From Ignavibacteriales bacterium (GTDB taxonomy: Bacteria; Bacteroidota; Ignavibacteria; Ignavibacteriales; Melioribacteraceae): DNA of 35,652 nucleotides. Under the pieces are notes generated by a model, which ran no database searches, had not been told where the DNA came from, and saw nothing but the letters and a program-made list of their open reading frames with translations. Made by a program: the position numbers and the translations under genes. Below, in pieces: positions 17,153 through 26,721 of this stretch. How positions within the stretch are numbered: the stretch's first letter is position 1; every line of letters starts with the position of its first letter. The stretch lies in the NCBI GenBank assembly GCA_007280825.1, contig QYQI01000135.1, positions 1-35,652 on the forward strand, given 5' to 3'.

Positions 17153-19210
17153 ATGAAACGTATTCTGATATTAATTTTATTCTTGAGCATGGCAGCAATA
17201 TCTTTTGCTCAAGTTGATAGAACAAAATTTCCTCAAGCCGGACCGGCGCCGGAAGTTAAAATAGGCAATGCAGAATCTTTTGTGTTACCAAATGGTCTCA
17301 AAGTATTTGTAGTTGAAAATCATAAACTGCCTAAAGTTACATTTAGCTTAATGTTAGATCGGGACCCAATAGTAGAGGGCAAGAATGCAGGATATACATC
17401 AGCTGCGGGCGAGTTATTACGTAAAGGAACAAAGAACAGACCTAAAGATAAACTTGAACAAGAAATAGATTTTCTCGGTGCAGATTTATCTACATCTTCT
17501 ACAAGTGTTTTCGCTTCAGGGTTATCTAAGTACACGGATAAGATTATGAATATTATGGCAGATGTAATTTTGAACCCAGATTTTAAGCAAGAAGAACTTG
17601 ATAAGATTACCAAAGAAACTTTGTCGAATTTAGCTTATTCAAAAGATGATCCTGATGCAATTTCTAACCGAGTTAAGCAGACATTGATATTTGGTAAAGA
17701 ACATCCTTACGGTGAATTCGAAACTGAAGAAAGTATTAAATCAGTAACACTTGATATGTGTAACAAATATTATGAAACGTATTTTAGACCTAACATAGCT
17801 TACTTAGCAATCGTTGGTGATATCAACAAAGCAAAAGCAAAATCGCTTGTGGAAAAATATCTTGGCAAATGGCAGAAAAAAGATGTCCCTAAAAATACTT
17901 TCGCCAATCCTAAAGCACCAATTGTAAATAAAGTTGCATTAGTTGACAGATCAAACTCAGTTCAATCTGTTGTATCTATTTGTTATCCGGTTGATTTGGC
18001 AATTGGAAGTGAAGATGCAATGAAAGCGAAAGTTGCCAATTCAATTCTTGGAGGCAGCGCTACCGGAAGATTATTTATGAATCTTAGAGAAAGCAAAGCA
18101 TATACTTACGGAGCTTACTCAAGTTTAAATCCCGATAAACTTATTGGAAGTTTTAGTGCTTCAGCAAAAGTTAGAAATGTTGTTACCGATAGTGCAATTA
18201 CAGAAATATTTATTGAGATGAAAAAAATAAGAAACGAAAAAGTATCCGAGAAAGAACTACAAAGTGCTAAAAATTTATTATCGGGAAATTTTATCCGTAG
18301 TTTAGAACAGCCATCAACTATTGCAGGTTTTGCTATCAATACAGCACTTTATAATCTTCCAAAAGATTATTACAAAAATTATTTAAAAAATATAAATGCA
18401 GTTACAGTTGATGATGTTCAAATGATGGCTAAAAAATATATCAAACCAAATAACGCAATCGTTTTTGTTGTTGGAAACGGCGAAGAAGTTGCCAAGAACC
18501 TTTCCAAATTTAGTGTCAGTGGAAAAATTGATTACTATGATGTTTTTGGCGAGAAGATTGACCCAAATGTAAAAAAAGTGCCTGAAGGAGTTACGGTAGA
18601 TTTGGTTTTAAATAAATATATTGAAGTAATCGGCGGCAAAGAAAATATTCTTAAAGTGAAAGACAGGACGACTAAAATGTCTGGAGCCATGCAGGGAATG
18701 AATATTACAATGACTCAAACACAAAAAGCTCCAAACAAATCCTATACATTAATTGATTTTGGAGTTGGGCAACAAATAATGGTCTTTGACGGAAAGAAGG
18801 GAAAGATTAGTGCTATGGGACAGGAACAACCGATGCCTGTAGAACAAGTAGAACAAATGAAATTTCGCTCTCTCTATTCCATGCTGGAATACAAAGAGAA
18901 TGGAATTAAATATGAATTAACCGGAATGGAAACAATTAATAATAAAGATGCTTATCGTGTTACATCCACATATCCATCCGGCAAGAAGGGAACAAATTAT
19001 TATGATGTAAATACCGGATTACTTTTAAGACTGATTTCTGAACAAGGCAGCGGGGTGCAGACAGTTGATTTTGATGACTACCGTGATGTTCAAGGTGTTA
19101 AATATGCATTTAAGTTGAGCGTCGGTACGCCGAACGGTGTGCTCGAGATGGTTGCCACTTCGGTCGAAGTGAACACTAACCCAAATGATTCCCTCTTTGA
19201 AGTAAAATAA
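17153..19210 (+). CDS. M16 family protein lacking HxxEH (non-catalytic partner) with C-terminal LolA-like extension
   Basis: M16 fold signatures (NGLKVFVVENHKLPKVTFSLMLDRDP, ILGGSATGRLFMNLRESKAYTYGAYS). The HxxEH position reads GYTSAAGELLRKGT. The C-terminal ~200 aa read NKYIEVIGGKENILKVKDRTTKMSG...YELTGMETINNKDAYRVTSTYPSGKKGTNYYDVNTGLLLRL. Confidence 0.9.
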   Translation: MKRILILILFLSMAAISFAQVDRTKFPQAGPAPEVKIGNAESFVLPNGLKVFVVENHKLPKVTFSLMLDRDPIVEGKNAGYTSAAGELLRKGTKNRPKDKLEQEIDFLGADLSTSSTSVFASGLSKYTDKIMNIMADVILNPDFKQEELDKITKETLSNLAYSKDDPDAISNRVKQTLIFGKEHPYGEFETEESIKSVTLDMCNKYYETYFRPNIAYLAIVGDINKAKAKSLVEKYLGKWQKKDVPKNTFANPKAPIVNKVALVDRSNSVQSVVSICYPVDLAIGSEDAMKAKVANSILGGSATGRLFMNLRESKAYTYGAYSSLNPDKLIGSFSASAKVRNVVTDSAITEIFIEMKKIRNEKVSEKELQSAKNLLSGNFIRSLEQPSTIAGFAINTALYNLPKDYYKNYLKNINAVTVDDVQMMAKKYIKPNNAIVFVVGNGEEVAKNLSKFSVSGKIDYYDVFGEKIDPNVKKVPEGVTVDLVLNKYIEVIGGKENILKVKDRTTKMSGAMQGMNITMTQTQKAPNKSYTLIDFGVGQQIMVFDGKKGKISAMGQEQPMPVEQVEQMKFRSLYSMLEYKENGIKYELTGMETINNKDAYRVTSTYPSGKKGTNYYDVNTGLLLRLISEQGSGVQTVDFDDYRDVQGVKYAFKLSVGTPNGVLEMVATSVEVNTNPNDSLFEVK

Positions 19211-19230
19211 ACCATACTTAATAAACCCAA

Positions 19231-19273
19231 GAAGCCCAACTTTTTCGTAAAAGCTGGGCTTCTTTTTTTTTTT
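19231..19273 (+). terminator. Rho-independent terminator after the M16 pair
   Basis: gaagcccaactttt-tcgt-aaaagctgggcttc stem (one mismatch) followed by a long T-run. Confidence 0.85.
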
Positions 19274-19303
19274 GCAAATTATTTTTTTATTGAACGGAAC
19301 TTT

Positions 19304-19341
19304 TATAAGTTTGGAAACGACTTATACAATAAATGTTTCCA
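19304..19341. promoter_or_regulatory. Candidate TetR operator region upstream of the efflux operon
   Basis: tataagt-(9)-acttata (19304-19326) and overlapping tggaaac-(16)-gtttcca (19312-19341) inverted repeats, 57 bp or more upstream of the tetR start. Confidence 0.45.
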
Positions 19342-19397
19342 TTGGAACCATTATTGGACAAACGGTGTTTTGAACAAAAGAATTAACAAGAGAAAAA

Positions 19398-20012
19398 ATG
19401 ACTAGAGATGTTGAAATAAAAGAAAGAATTCTTCAAACAACTAAAGAAATGTTTTATAAGTACGGTTATTCAAAAGTAACAATGGAAGAAATAGCTGCTG
19501 ATCTTGGGATAAGCAAGAGAACTCTTTATAAACATTTCTCTAACAAAGAACATATTTTAAAAGAAATTGTTAACGGCGCCAAATGCGAAATAGAAGCATA
19601 TGTTGAAAATTTAATTGATGATAAAAAAACAGAATTTATTACGAAGCTTCAAAATTTTATGGCGTTTGTAGTGTCACATTTTTCCCGTCTATCAAATCCG
19701 ATTGTGCAAGACCTAGTAAAAAACCAACCGGAAGTTTGGAAAGAGATTCAGGAATTCCGTAAAAAGAATGCGCATGATTGTTTCACTAGATTAATTCAAC
19801 AGGGAATTAGAAGTGGTGTCTTCAGAGATGATATTAACAGCGAAGTAGTTACTCTGCTCTATTTCTCTGCTGTTCATGGTATGATAAATTTGGAAACACT
19901 TTCGCAATTACCAATAACTGCCGATGAAGCATATAAGATTATTGTTAGAGTTTTATTTGAAGGAATATTTACAAGCGAAGGCAGAAAAAAATTCAAGAAC
20001 AAAATAAAATAA
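19398..20012 (+). CDS. TetR/AcrR family transcriptional regulator
   Basis: N-terminal HTH: FYKYGYSKVTMEEIAADLGISKRTLYKHFSNKEHIL. Confidence 0.93.
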   Translation: MTRDVEIKERILQTTKEMFYKYGYSKVTMEEIAADLGISKRTLYKHFSNKEHILKEIVNGAKCEIEAYVENLIDDKKTEFITKLQNFMAFVVSHFSRLSNPIVQDLVKNQPEVWKEIQEFRKKNAHDCFTRLIQQGIRSGVFRDDINSEVVTLLYFSAVHGMINLETLSQLPITADEAYKIIVRVLFEGIFTSEGRKKFKNKIK

Positions 20013-20030
20013 ATATGGAGAAGCAATAAT

Positions 20031-21353
20031 ATGTACAGATCTAATCGTAATTTAATTTTTTGGATTGCTATCTTACTATTGTTCAATTTTAAAATTTATG
20101 CTCAAGAGAAACTTTCTCTTACAGTTGAACAAGCAATCGAAATCGGTTTGCAGAATAGTAAAACACTTCACTCATCGCTAATGAAAGTAAAATCTGCCGA
20201 CGCCAGAATAAGTGAAATGAATGCTATGAGATTACCTTCACTAAAACTCTCAGCCGGTTACAGAAAACTTAGCAGTGTTGAAGCTTTTTCAATTCAAGGT
20301 CCGACCGGTCCAATTACAATTGCACCATCTATTCTCGATAACTACTCTACAACATTAACGCTGTCTCAACCATTGTTTACCGGATTTAGATTATTGAGCA
20401 ATTCAAACATTGCAGAGTACACTGCCGGTTCTACAAATGAAGAATATAACAAAGATAAGGTAGAGCTTGTATTCAATATTAAGAACGCATATTGGTCATT
20501 ATTCAAAGCAACGCAGTTGAAAAAAGTAATGGATGATAATGTGCTTATGGTAAAAGCTCATCTTGATGACGCAAAAAATTTAATGAAAGTTGGAATGATG
20601 ACTCAAAACGACGTACTAAAATTAGATGTTCAACTTTCCGATATGATGTTCAAACAAATTGATGCAGAGAACGCAGTAAAACTTTCTATTGTAGCGTTGA
20701 ACAGTGTATTAAGTATTCCGCTAACAACAAACATTGAAATAATATCTTCGGCAAATTTAACTACGGCTAATTACAGTGAATTAAATAAATTAATCGGTGA
20801 TGCAGTTGAACAGCGTCCGGAAATAAAATCTGCAGACTATCGCATTAAAGCAAGCGAAGCCGGTGTAACAATGGCAAGGTCATCATGGTATCCACAAATT
20901 AGTTTGTATGGAAATTATTATTACAGCCGACCTAATCAGAGAATATTTCCTTCCAAAGATGAATTTAAAGATACTTGGGATGCCGGCGTAAACTTGAGTC
21001 TTAACGTTTGGGATTGGCTAACCACAGCTCATCAAACAGAACAAGCACAAGCAACTTTGGCTCAAGCAGTTGATGGAATAGGAATTATAAAAGACAACAT
21101 TACGCTTGAAGTCACTCAGAATTATTTGAGTATTAATCAGGCAAAAAGAAAAATTGATATTTCAGAATTAACAGTTAAGCAAGCAACAGAAAATATGAGA
21201 ATGACTGCAGATAAATTTAAGAACGGACTTGCACTCAGTTCTGACGTAATTGATGCAGAAACTTCGCAATCAACGGCTAAAATAAATTATACTAATTCAA
21301 TTGTTGATTATGAACTTGCAAAAGCAAGATTAGATAAATCAATCGGTAAATAA
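20031..21353 (+). CDS. TolC-family outer membrane efflux protein
   Basis: Signal peptide, LSLTVEQAIEIGLQNSKTLHSS, duplicated OEP helices, LRPxxKLSAGY-like beta segments. Confidence 0.92.
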   Translation: MYRSNRNLIFWIAILLLFNFKIYAQEKLSLTVEQAIEIGLQNSKTLHSSLMKVKSADARISEMNAMRLPSLKLSAGYRKLSSVEAFSIQGPTGPITIAPSILDNYSTTLTLSQPLFTGFRLLSNSNIAEYTAGSTNEEYNKDKVELVFNIKNAYWSLFKATQLKKVMDDNVLMVKAHLDDAKNLMKVGMMTQNDVLKLDVQLSDMMFKQIDAENAVKLSIVALNSVLSIPLTTNIEIISSANLTTANYSELNKLIGDAVEQRPEIKSADYRIKASEAGVTMARSSWYPQISLYGNYYYSRPNQRIFPSKDEFKDTWDAGVNLSLNVWDWLTTAHQTEQAQATLAQAVDGIGIIKDNITLEVTQNYLSINQAKRKIDISELTVKQATENMRMTADKFKNGLALSSDVIDAETSQSTAKINYTNSIVDYELAKARLDKSIGK

Positions 21354-21380
21354 AAATTTAATTATTTGGAGATATAAATC

Positions 21381-22442
21381 ATGAAGCAATGGAAAGCAAT
21401 AGTTTCGGTGATAATGATTTTTGTAATCATAATTGCCGTACTGTTTATGAACAAAAAAAAAATGGCTGCAACTACAGCCGGCGGAATAAAAGATGTTTAT
21501 TACGTCTCGGTTGATAAAGTTGCAAAGAAAAATCTACCAGAAACTTTATCACTTGTTGGAAATATTACTGCTAACAATGATGTAAATATTATTTCGGAAG
21601 CAGCCGGAAAAATTACAGCAGTGTTTACAAAAGTCGGCGATTATAAACAAGCCGGCTCGGTTCTGTTTCAAGTTGATGATGAATTAAAGAAAGCCGCTTT
21701 CATGAGTGCCGAAGCTAATTATGAAAAAGCAAAAAAGGATTATGAGAGATTTAAAACTCTGCATCAGCAAAAATCAGTTTCTGATTCTCAATTAGATCAG
21801 GCAAAACTTGGTGCTGCTATGGCTGAAGCACAATACATAACTGCAAAAAGACAATTGGATGATACACAAATTAAAACGCCGATCTCCGGTTATGTATCAG
21901 CACGTTACGTTGATGTAGGTTCAATGGTTCAAGGTGCACCGCAGCCGACTCTTGTTGCTAACATTGTTGATATCGGTAGATTAAAAGTAAAACTTAATCT
22001 CGCCGAAAGAGATGCATTCCTTATTAAAACGGGAGATCAAGTTAAAGTTACAGTTGATGTTTATCCTGGTGTAACTTTTAACGGAAGGATCGAATCAATC
22101 AGTTCAAAAGGCGACGAGTCACACACTTATCCGGTAGAGATTATCATAAATAATGAAAGCGCACATCCGCTCAAAGCAAGTATGTTTGCTCGAGTTGAAT
22201 TTACTTCTTTAAAAAATAGAGAAACTATTGTCATCCCTCGTGAATCGTTAGTAGGAAGCGTTAAAGAACCGCAAGTCTTTGTTATTGAAAATGGAATTGC
22301 AAAGCTCCGCAATTTAACGGTCGGCAGCCAATCCGGAATTTATATTCAAGTATTGCAAGGATTGATGGAAGGCGAAACGATTGTTGTAAACGGACAAAAT
22401 AATTTAGTGGATAATTTAAAGGTTGAGATACTTAATAAGTAA
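21381..22442 (+). CDS. RND efflux periplasmic adaptor (MFP/HlyD family)
   Basis: N-terminal TM anchor, GKITAVFTKVGDYKQAGSVLFQVDD lipoyl half-motif, IKTPISGYVSARYVDVGSMVQ, VVNGQNNLVDNLKV end. Confidence 0.93.
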   Translation: MKQWKAIVSVIMIFVIIIAVLFMNKKKMAATTAGGIKDVYYVSVDKVAKKNLPETLSLVGNITANNDVNIISEAAGKITAVFTKVGDYKQAGSVLFQVDDELKKAAFMSAEANYEKAKKDYERFKTLHQQKSVSDSQLDQAKLGAAMAEAQYITAKRQLDDTQIKTPISGYVSARYVDVGSMVQGAPQPTLVANIVDIGRLKVKLNLAERDAFLIKTGDQVKVTVDVYPGVTFNGRIESISSKGDESHTYPVEIIINNESAHPLKASMFARVEFTSLKNRETIVIPRESLVGSVKEPQVFVIENGIAKLRNLTVGSQSGIYIQVLQGLMEGETIVVNGQNNLVDNLKVEILNK

Positions 22443-22456
22443 AAAGGATTTTTAAA

Positions 22457-25400
22457 ATGACAATTACAGAATTATCAATAAAAAGACCGTCGCTGGTAAT
22501 CATTGTTTTTTCTGCGCTGATTGTGTTGGGTCTGTTTGCATTTCGCCAGTTGAAATATGAATTGCTGCCCAAAATTTCTCCGCCGATTATAACAATTACA
22601 ACAATTTATCCTGGTGCATCTCCAAATGAAGTTGAAACCGGTGTTACAAAACCGATTGAAGATGCTGTTTCCGGAATGGATAAAGTAACGAATGTGCGCT
22701 CCTCATCCTCCGAAGGTGTATCGTTTGTTACAGTAGAACTTTTACAATCAGCCAATACAGATATTTCTCTTCAGGATGCTCAAAGAAAAGTTGGACAAAT
22801 TACATCACAACTACCGTCAGGCACAAAAGCTCCAACAATTTCTAAGTTTGCATTAGATGAAATCCCCATATTAAGAATGGGTATTTCTGCTGATATGGAT
22901 TCAAGAAAATTTTATCAATTTGCAAAAGATAAAATTCAACCTTTACTTTCACGTGTACCGGGAGTTGGGCAGATTGTACTTCTCGGCGGAGAAGAACGCG
23001 AAATAAAAGTCAATTTAGATCTGCAGAAACTTAGAGCTTACGGTTTATCAATTCCGCAAGTTACACAAGTGATTAAAACAGCAAACCTGGATTTTCCTAC
23101 CGGAAAGATTAAAGATAAAGACGGTCAGTTCATTGTTCGTATTGCCGGAAAATTAACATCGGTTGAAGATTTAAAAAATCTTACAATAGGAGAATCGAGA
23201 TTAGGCGGCGAGATAAAACTTTCAGCAGTTGCCGAAGTTGAAGATGGAATTAAAGATTATACAAATATTGCGCGGATTAATTTCCGTAATACTATCGGAG
23301 TTATTCTACAAAAACAAAACGATGCAAACGCAGTTGAAGTTTCAAGACTTGTAAGAAAAGAAATTGAAAGAATTGAAAGCGTTTACAAATCGAATAATTT
23401 AAAATTTGAAATCGCTCAAGATGGCTCGCTCTTCACAATAGATGCGGCGAACGCGGTAAAGAGCGATTTGGCTCTTGCGGTTTTACTCGTTTCGATTGTA
23501 ATGTTAATGTTCTTGCACAGCGTAAGAAATTCATTGATCGTTCTCGTGGCAATTCCGTGCTCACTTATTTCAACTTTTATTGCGATTTGGGCGCTCGGAT
23601 TTTCTCTGAACTTAATGACCTTACTCGGACTCTCTCTTGTTGTAGGTATCCTTGTGGATGACTCGATTGTAGTTTTGGAAAATATTTATCACCATTTGGA
23701 AAAAGGGGAAGAGAGCAGGGTTGCGGCTTTACGCGGTAGAAATGAAATCGGTTTTGCCGCTCTTGCAATAACATTTGTTGATGTTGCAGTTTTTCTTCCG
23801 CTAACTTTAGTAGGCGGGATGGTTGGAAATATCTTACGAGAATTCTCAGCAGTAATTGTAGTTTCTACTTTAATGAGCTTGTTCGTTTCGTTTACCGTTA
23901 CTCCGATGCTTGCATCAAGATTTGCAAAATTAGAAAGACTTTCTTCGAGAACATTGCTGGGAAGTTTTGCCGTCTGGTTCGAAAAGAAATTTAAGCAGCT
24001 TACAGAAAATTATATTGTTCTATTAAAGTGGGCATTAAAGAATAGAATAAAAGTTGCTCTGTTAACCATTGCGGCTTTTATAGCAACATTTGCGCTGATC
24101 CCTCTCGGGTTTATTGGAGCTGAGTTTATGACTCAAACGGATCGCGGAGAATTTTCTGTTTCATTAGAATTAGCTCCGGGTACAACAATCGAGCAGACAA
24201 ATATAGCTTCACAGAAAGTTGAAAAGATGATTGGTAAAATGCCGGAAGTTGAAAGAATGTATTCTAATGTTGGTGTTTCTTCCGAAGGCTTAGTCGGCTT
24301 CTCATCGAGCAATACAACGGAAATCACTGTTACTCTTGTTCCGAGGAATCAAAGAATTAAATCTACAGACCAAGTTGGAAATGAAATTAAACAAATGGTA
24401 CAAACAATTCCCGGTGTAAAAGTGCGTGTTAATCCGATTGGTATTTTTGGAGTAGCAAATCAGACTCCGATAATGTTAATCATTAATGGTCCGAACTATG
24501 CTGACGTAGTAAAAACCGCTCATGAAATTCAAAATATTGTGAAAATAATTCCCGGAACCGCTGATGTTCGTCTTTCCGCAGAAGATGGCAATCCGGAAAC
24601 AAGAATAGAAATTGACAGAAGAAAATTAACTAGCTTCGGATTATCTGTAGCTGAAATTGGGCAAGCTCTTCAGATTGCGCTTACCGGCGATGATGATTCA
24701 AAGCTCCGTGATGGCGACACGGAATACGATATTAGAATTGCTCTCGATCAATTTGATCGTTCTAAAACCGATAATCTTGGCAACATCAGTTTTATGAATA
24801 AAAAGGGACAGCAAATTTATTTGAAACAATTTGCAAATATTTACCGTGCAACAGGTCCAACAAAATTATCACGTGATTCAAGAAGTCCCGCCGTTACAGT
24901 TTATGCCCAGGTTCAAGGTGGAAGAACTACCGGTGCAATTTCGCAGGACATGGAAAAACAATTTAAGAATTATAAATTTCCTTCAGGAGTAACTTATTCG
25001 TTCCAGGGAGACGTTAAGAATCAACGCGAATCTTTTGGAGATTTAGGTCTTGCTATGCTTGCGGCAATTCTATTTACTTACATGGTTATGGTTGCATTGT
25101 ACGATTCGTTTATCTATCCGTTTGTAATTTTATTTTCGATTCCACTTGCAATGATAGGTGCATTATTGGCGCTTGGTTTAACTTTGAAAGCGTTGAGTTT
25201 ATTTACAATACTTGGAATCATCATGCTTACAGGACTTGTTGCCAAGAATGCAATTCTCTTGGTAGATCGAACTAATTTTATGCGCGCTCAAGGTGAAAGC
25301 GTTTTTGATGCATTGATTGATGGCGTAAGAATGAGAATTAGACCGATCTTTATGACGACTTTGACAATGATTTTTGCTATGACACCGATTGCACTTTCAA

Positions 25401-25627
25401 CAAGTTCCGGTGCTGAATGGAAATCCGGTTTAGCTTGGGCATTAATCGGCGGATTAATAAGTTCGCTTCTTTTAACATTGATCATCGTTCCGCTTGTTTA
25501 TACTAAAGTTGAAGAATACCGCGTAAGAGTTCCTATTCTATTCAAAAAAGTAAGTGAACTTTTAAGAATTAGGAAAAGAAGTGTAATCCCGAACTCTGTT
25601 GCGGAAGATTTGGGATTGAGTAAATAA
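22457..25627 (+). CDS. RND efflux transporter permease (AcrB/HAE family)
   Basis: Full-length RND: ITTIYPGASPNEVETGVTKPIEDA, TM4 GILVDDSIVVLENIY, LVAKNAILLVDRTNF. Confidence 0.96.
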   Translation: MTITELSIKRPSLVIIVFSALIVLGLFAFRQLKYELLPKISPPIITITTIYPGASPNEVETGVTKPIEDAVSGMDKVTNVRSSSSEGVSFVTVELLQSANTDISLQDAQRKVGQITSQLPSGTKAPTISKFALDEIPILRMGISADMDSRKFYQFAKDKIQPLLSRVPGVGQIVLLGGEEREIKVNLDLQKLRAYGLSIPQVTQVIKTANLDFPTGKIKDKDGQFIVRIAGKLTSVEDLKNLTIGESRLGGEIKLSAVAEVEDGIKDYTNIARINFRNTIGVILQKQNDANAVEVSRLVRKEIERIESVYKSNNLKFEIAQDGSLFTIDAANAVKSDLALAVLLVSIVMLMFLHSVRNSLIVLVAIPCSLISTFIAIWALGFSLNLMTLLGLSLVVGILVDDSIVVLENIYHHLEKGEESRVAALRGRNEIGFAALAITFVDVAVFLPLTLVGGMVGNILREFSAVIVVSTLMSLFVSFTVTPMLASRFAKLERLSSRTLLGSFAVWFEKKFKQLTENYIVLLKWALKNRIKVALLTIAAFIATFALIPLGFIGAEFMTQTDRGEFSVSLELAPGTTIEQTNIASQKVEKMIGKMPEVERMYSNVGVSSEGLVGFSSSNTTEITVTLVPRNQRIKSTDQVGNEIKQMVQTIPGVKVRVNPIGIFGVANQTPIMLIINGPNYADVVKTAHEIQNIVKIIPGTADVRLSAEDGNPETRIEIDRRKLTSFGLSVAEIGQALQIALTGDDDSKLRDGDTEYDIRIALDQFDRSKTDNLGNISFMNKKGQQIYLKQFANIYRATGPTKLSRDSRSPAVTVYAQVQGGRTTGAISQDMEKQFKNYKFPSGVTYSFQGDVKNQRESFGDLGLAMLAAILFTYMVMVALYDSFIYPFVILFSIPLAMIGALLALGLTLKALSLFTILGIIMLTGLVAKNAILLVDRTNFMRAQGESVFDALIDGVRMRIRPIFMTTLTMIFAMTPIALSTSSGAEWKSGLAWALIGGLISSLLLTLIIVPLVYTKVEEYRVRVPILFKKVSELLRIRKRSVIPNSVAEDLGLSK

Positions 25628-25644
25628 AAAACCAACTTATTTAT

Positions 25645-25675
25645 AAACCGCAATCCGTCCGATTGCGGTTTTTTT
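25645..25675 (+). terminator. Rho-independent terminator after the RND operon
   Basis: aaaccgcaatc-cgtcc-gattgcggttt perfect stem with a T-run. Confidence 0.92.
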
Positions 25676-25684
25676 ATTACATAA

Positions 25685-26305
25685 ATGCTTATGAAAAAAT
25701 ATTCAGTAATTGTATTCGATTTAGGAAATGTTCTGCTTCCGTTTGATTATTCGAAACCAATAAGTTATTTCAACGGACTTAAAAAAGGATTGGGCGACAA
25801 TTTTATAAAGTTGTATATGGATAACTATCACGTTCACAGAGAATTTGAAGGCGGTATATTAAGCGAGGAACAATATTTAAGAACGGTGTTAACGTGGCTT
25901 GAACATACTGTTACCGAAGAACAATTCTGTAAAATATTTTCCGATATTTTTACAGTGAACCAAAATGTTGTTGAGTTAATACCATTACTAAAAGAAAAAT
26001 ACAAAGTAGTTCTGCTTTCCAATACTAACAGTATTCATAAACGTTACGGCTACGGTCATCTTGATTTTCTAAAATGGTTCGATCAGATCTTTCTTTCACA
26101 CGAAATTGGCGCTGTAAAGCCGGAAGAAAAAATTTACCGAACTGTTGAAGCATATACGCAAAAAAAATCTTCAGAACATTTTTTTATTGATGATATTCAA
26201 GAATATGTTGATGGAGCTAAAAAGTGCGGCTGGGATGGTGTTCAATTTAAGAATTATGAACAGTTTTTAATTGATCTTAAAACGAAAAATATTTTATTGC
26301 CATGA
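25685..26305 (+). CDS. HAD-superfamily hydrolase (IA-like)
   Basis: IVFDLGNVLLPFDY motif I, VVLLSNTNSIH motif II, KPEEKIY and FIDDIQEYVDGA motifs III/IV. An alternative start Met lies at 25691. Confidence 0.88.
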   Translation: MLMKKYSVIVFDLGNVLLPFDYSKPISYFNGLKKGLGDNFIKLYMDNYHVHREFEGGILSEEQYLRTVLTWLEHTVTEEQFCKIFSDIFTVNQNVVELIPLLKEKYKVVLLSNTNSIHKRYGYGHLDFLKWFDQIFLSHEIGAVKPEEKIYRTVEAYTQKKSSEHFFIDDIQEYVDGAKKCGWDGVQFKNYEQFLIDLKTKNILLP

Positions 26306-26626
26306 AGCCCATATTGATGGTTGGTATCCTATAGTAACTTCTTTTCCATTTCTAACAATTGGTGTTCTTAACAGAAGCGGGTCGTTTAACAATTCTTCTT
26401 CTATATTATAAACCATGTATTGAAGATTTCGTTTCTTGAATTGCTTTCCTTCACGGTCAATCAGCTCTTCTAACGGAATAACACGGATAATATTTTCAAG
26501 TTCTCCTTTTGCCAAACCTTTTTCATTCAGATCACGGAAATGAAACTGAATTCTTCTTTCCTTAAAATATCGTTCAGCTTTCCGGGTATCACTGCAGCTT
26601 TTTACACCTATTATTTGAATGTTCAT
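26294..26626 (-). CDS. ArsC/Spx-family (arsenate reductase-like) protein
   Basis: IIGVKSCSDTRKAERYFKERRIQFHFRDL thioredoxin-like N-terminus; C-terminal LLRTPIVRNGKEVTIGY. Confidence 0.85.
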   Translation of the reverse strand: MNIQIIGVKSCSDTRKAERYFKERRIQFHFRDLNEKGLAKGELENIIRVIPLEELIDREGKQFKKRNLQYMVYNIEEELLNDPLLLRTPIVRNGKEVTIGYQPSIWASWQ

Positions 26627-26721
26627 AATAATTCCTTCAGATGCATTGATACTTCATTGTTTAGAGACTTCAAAAAGTTTATTTTTCTTTTGAACAATTA
26701 TAAATAAATGACAGGAAACTT

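Noticed and set aside
19398-25627. The RND efflux operon as a novel system
   Set aside because: Standard tetR-tolC-MFP-RND order with intact motifs (VDD in TM4) and a normal terminator.
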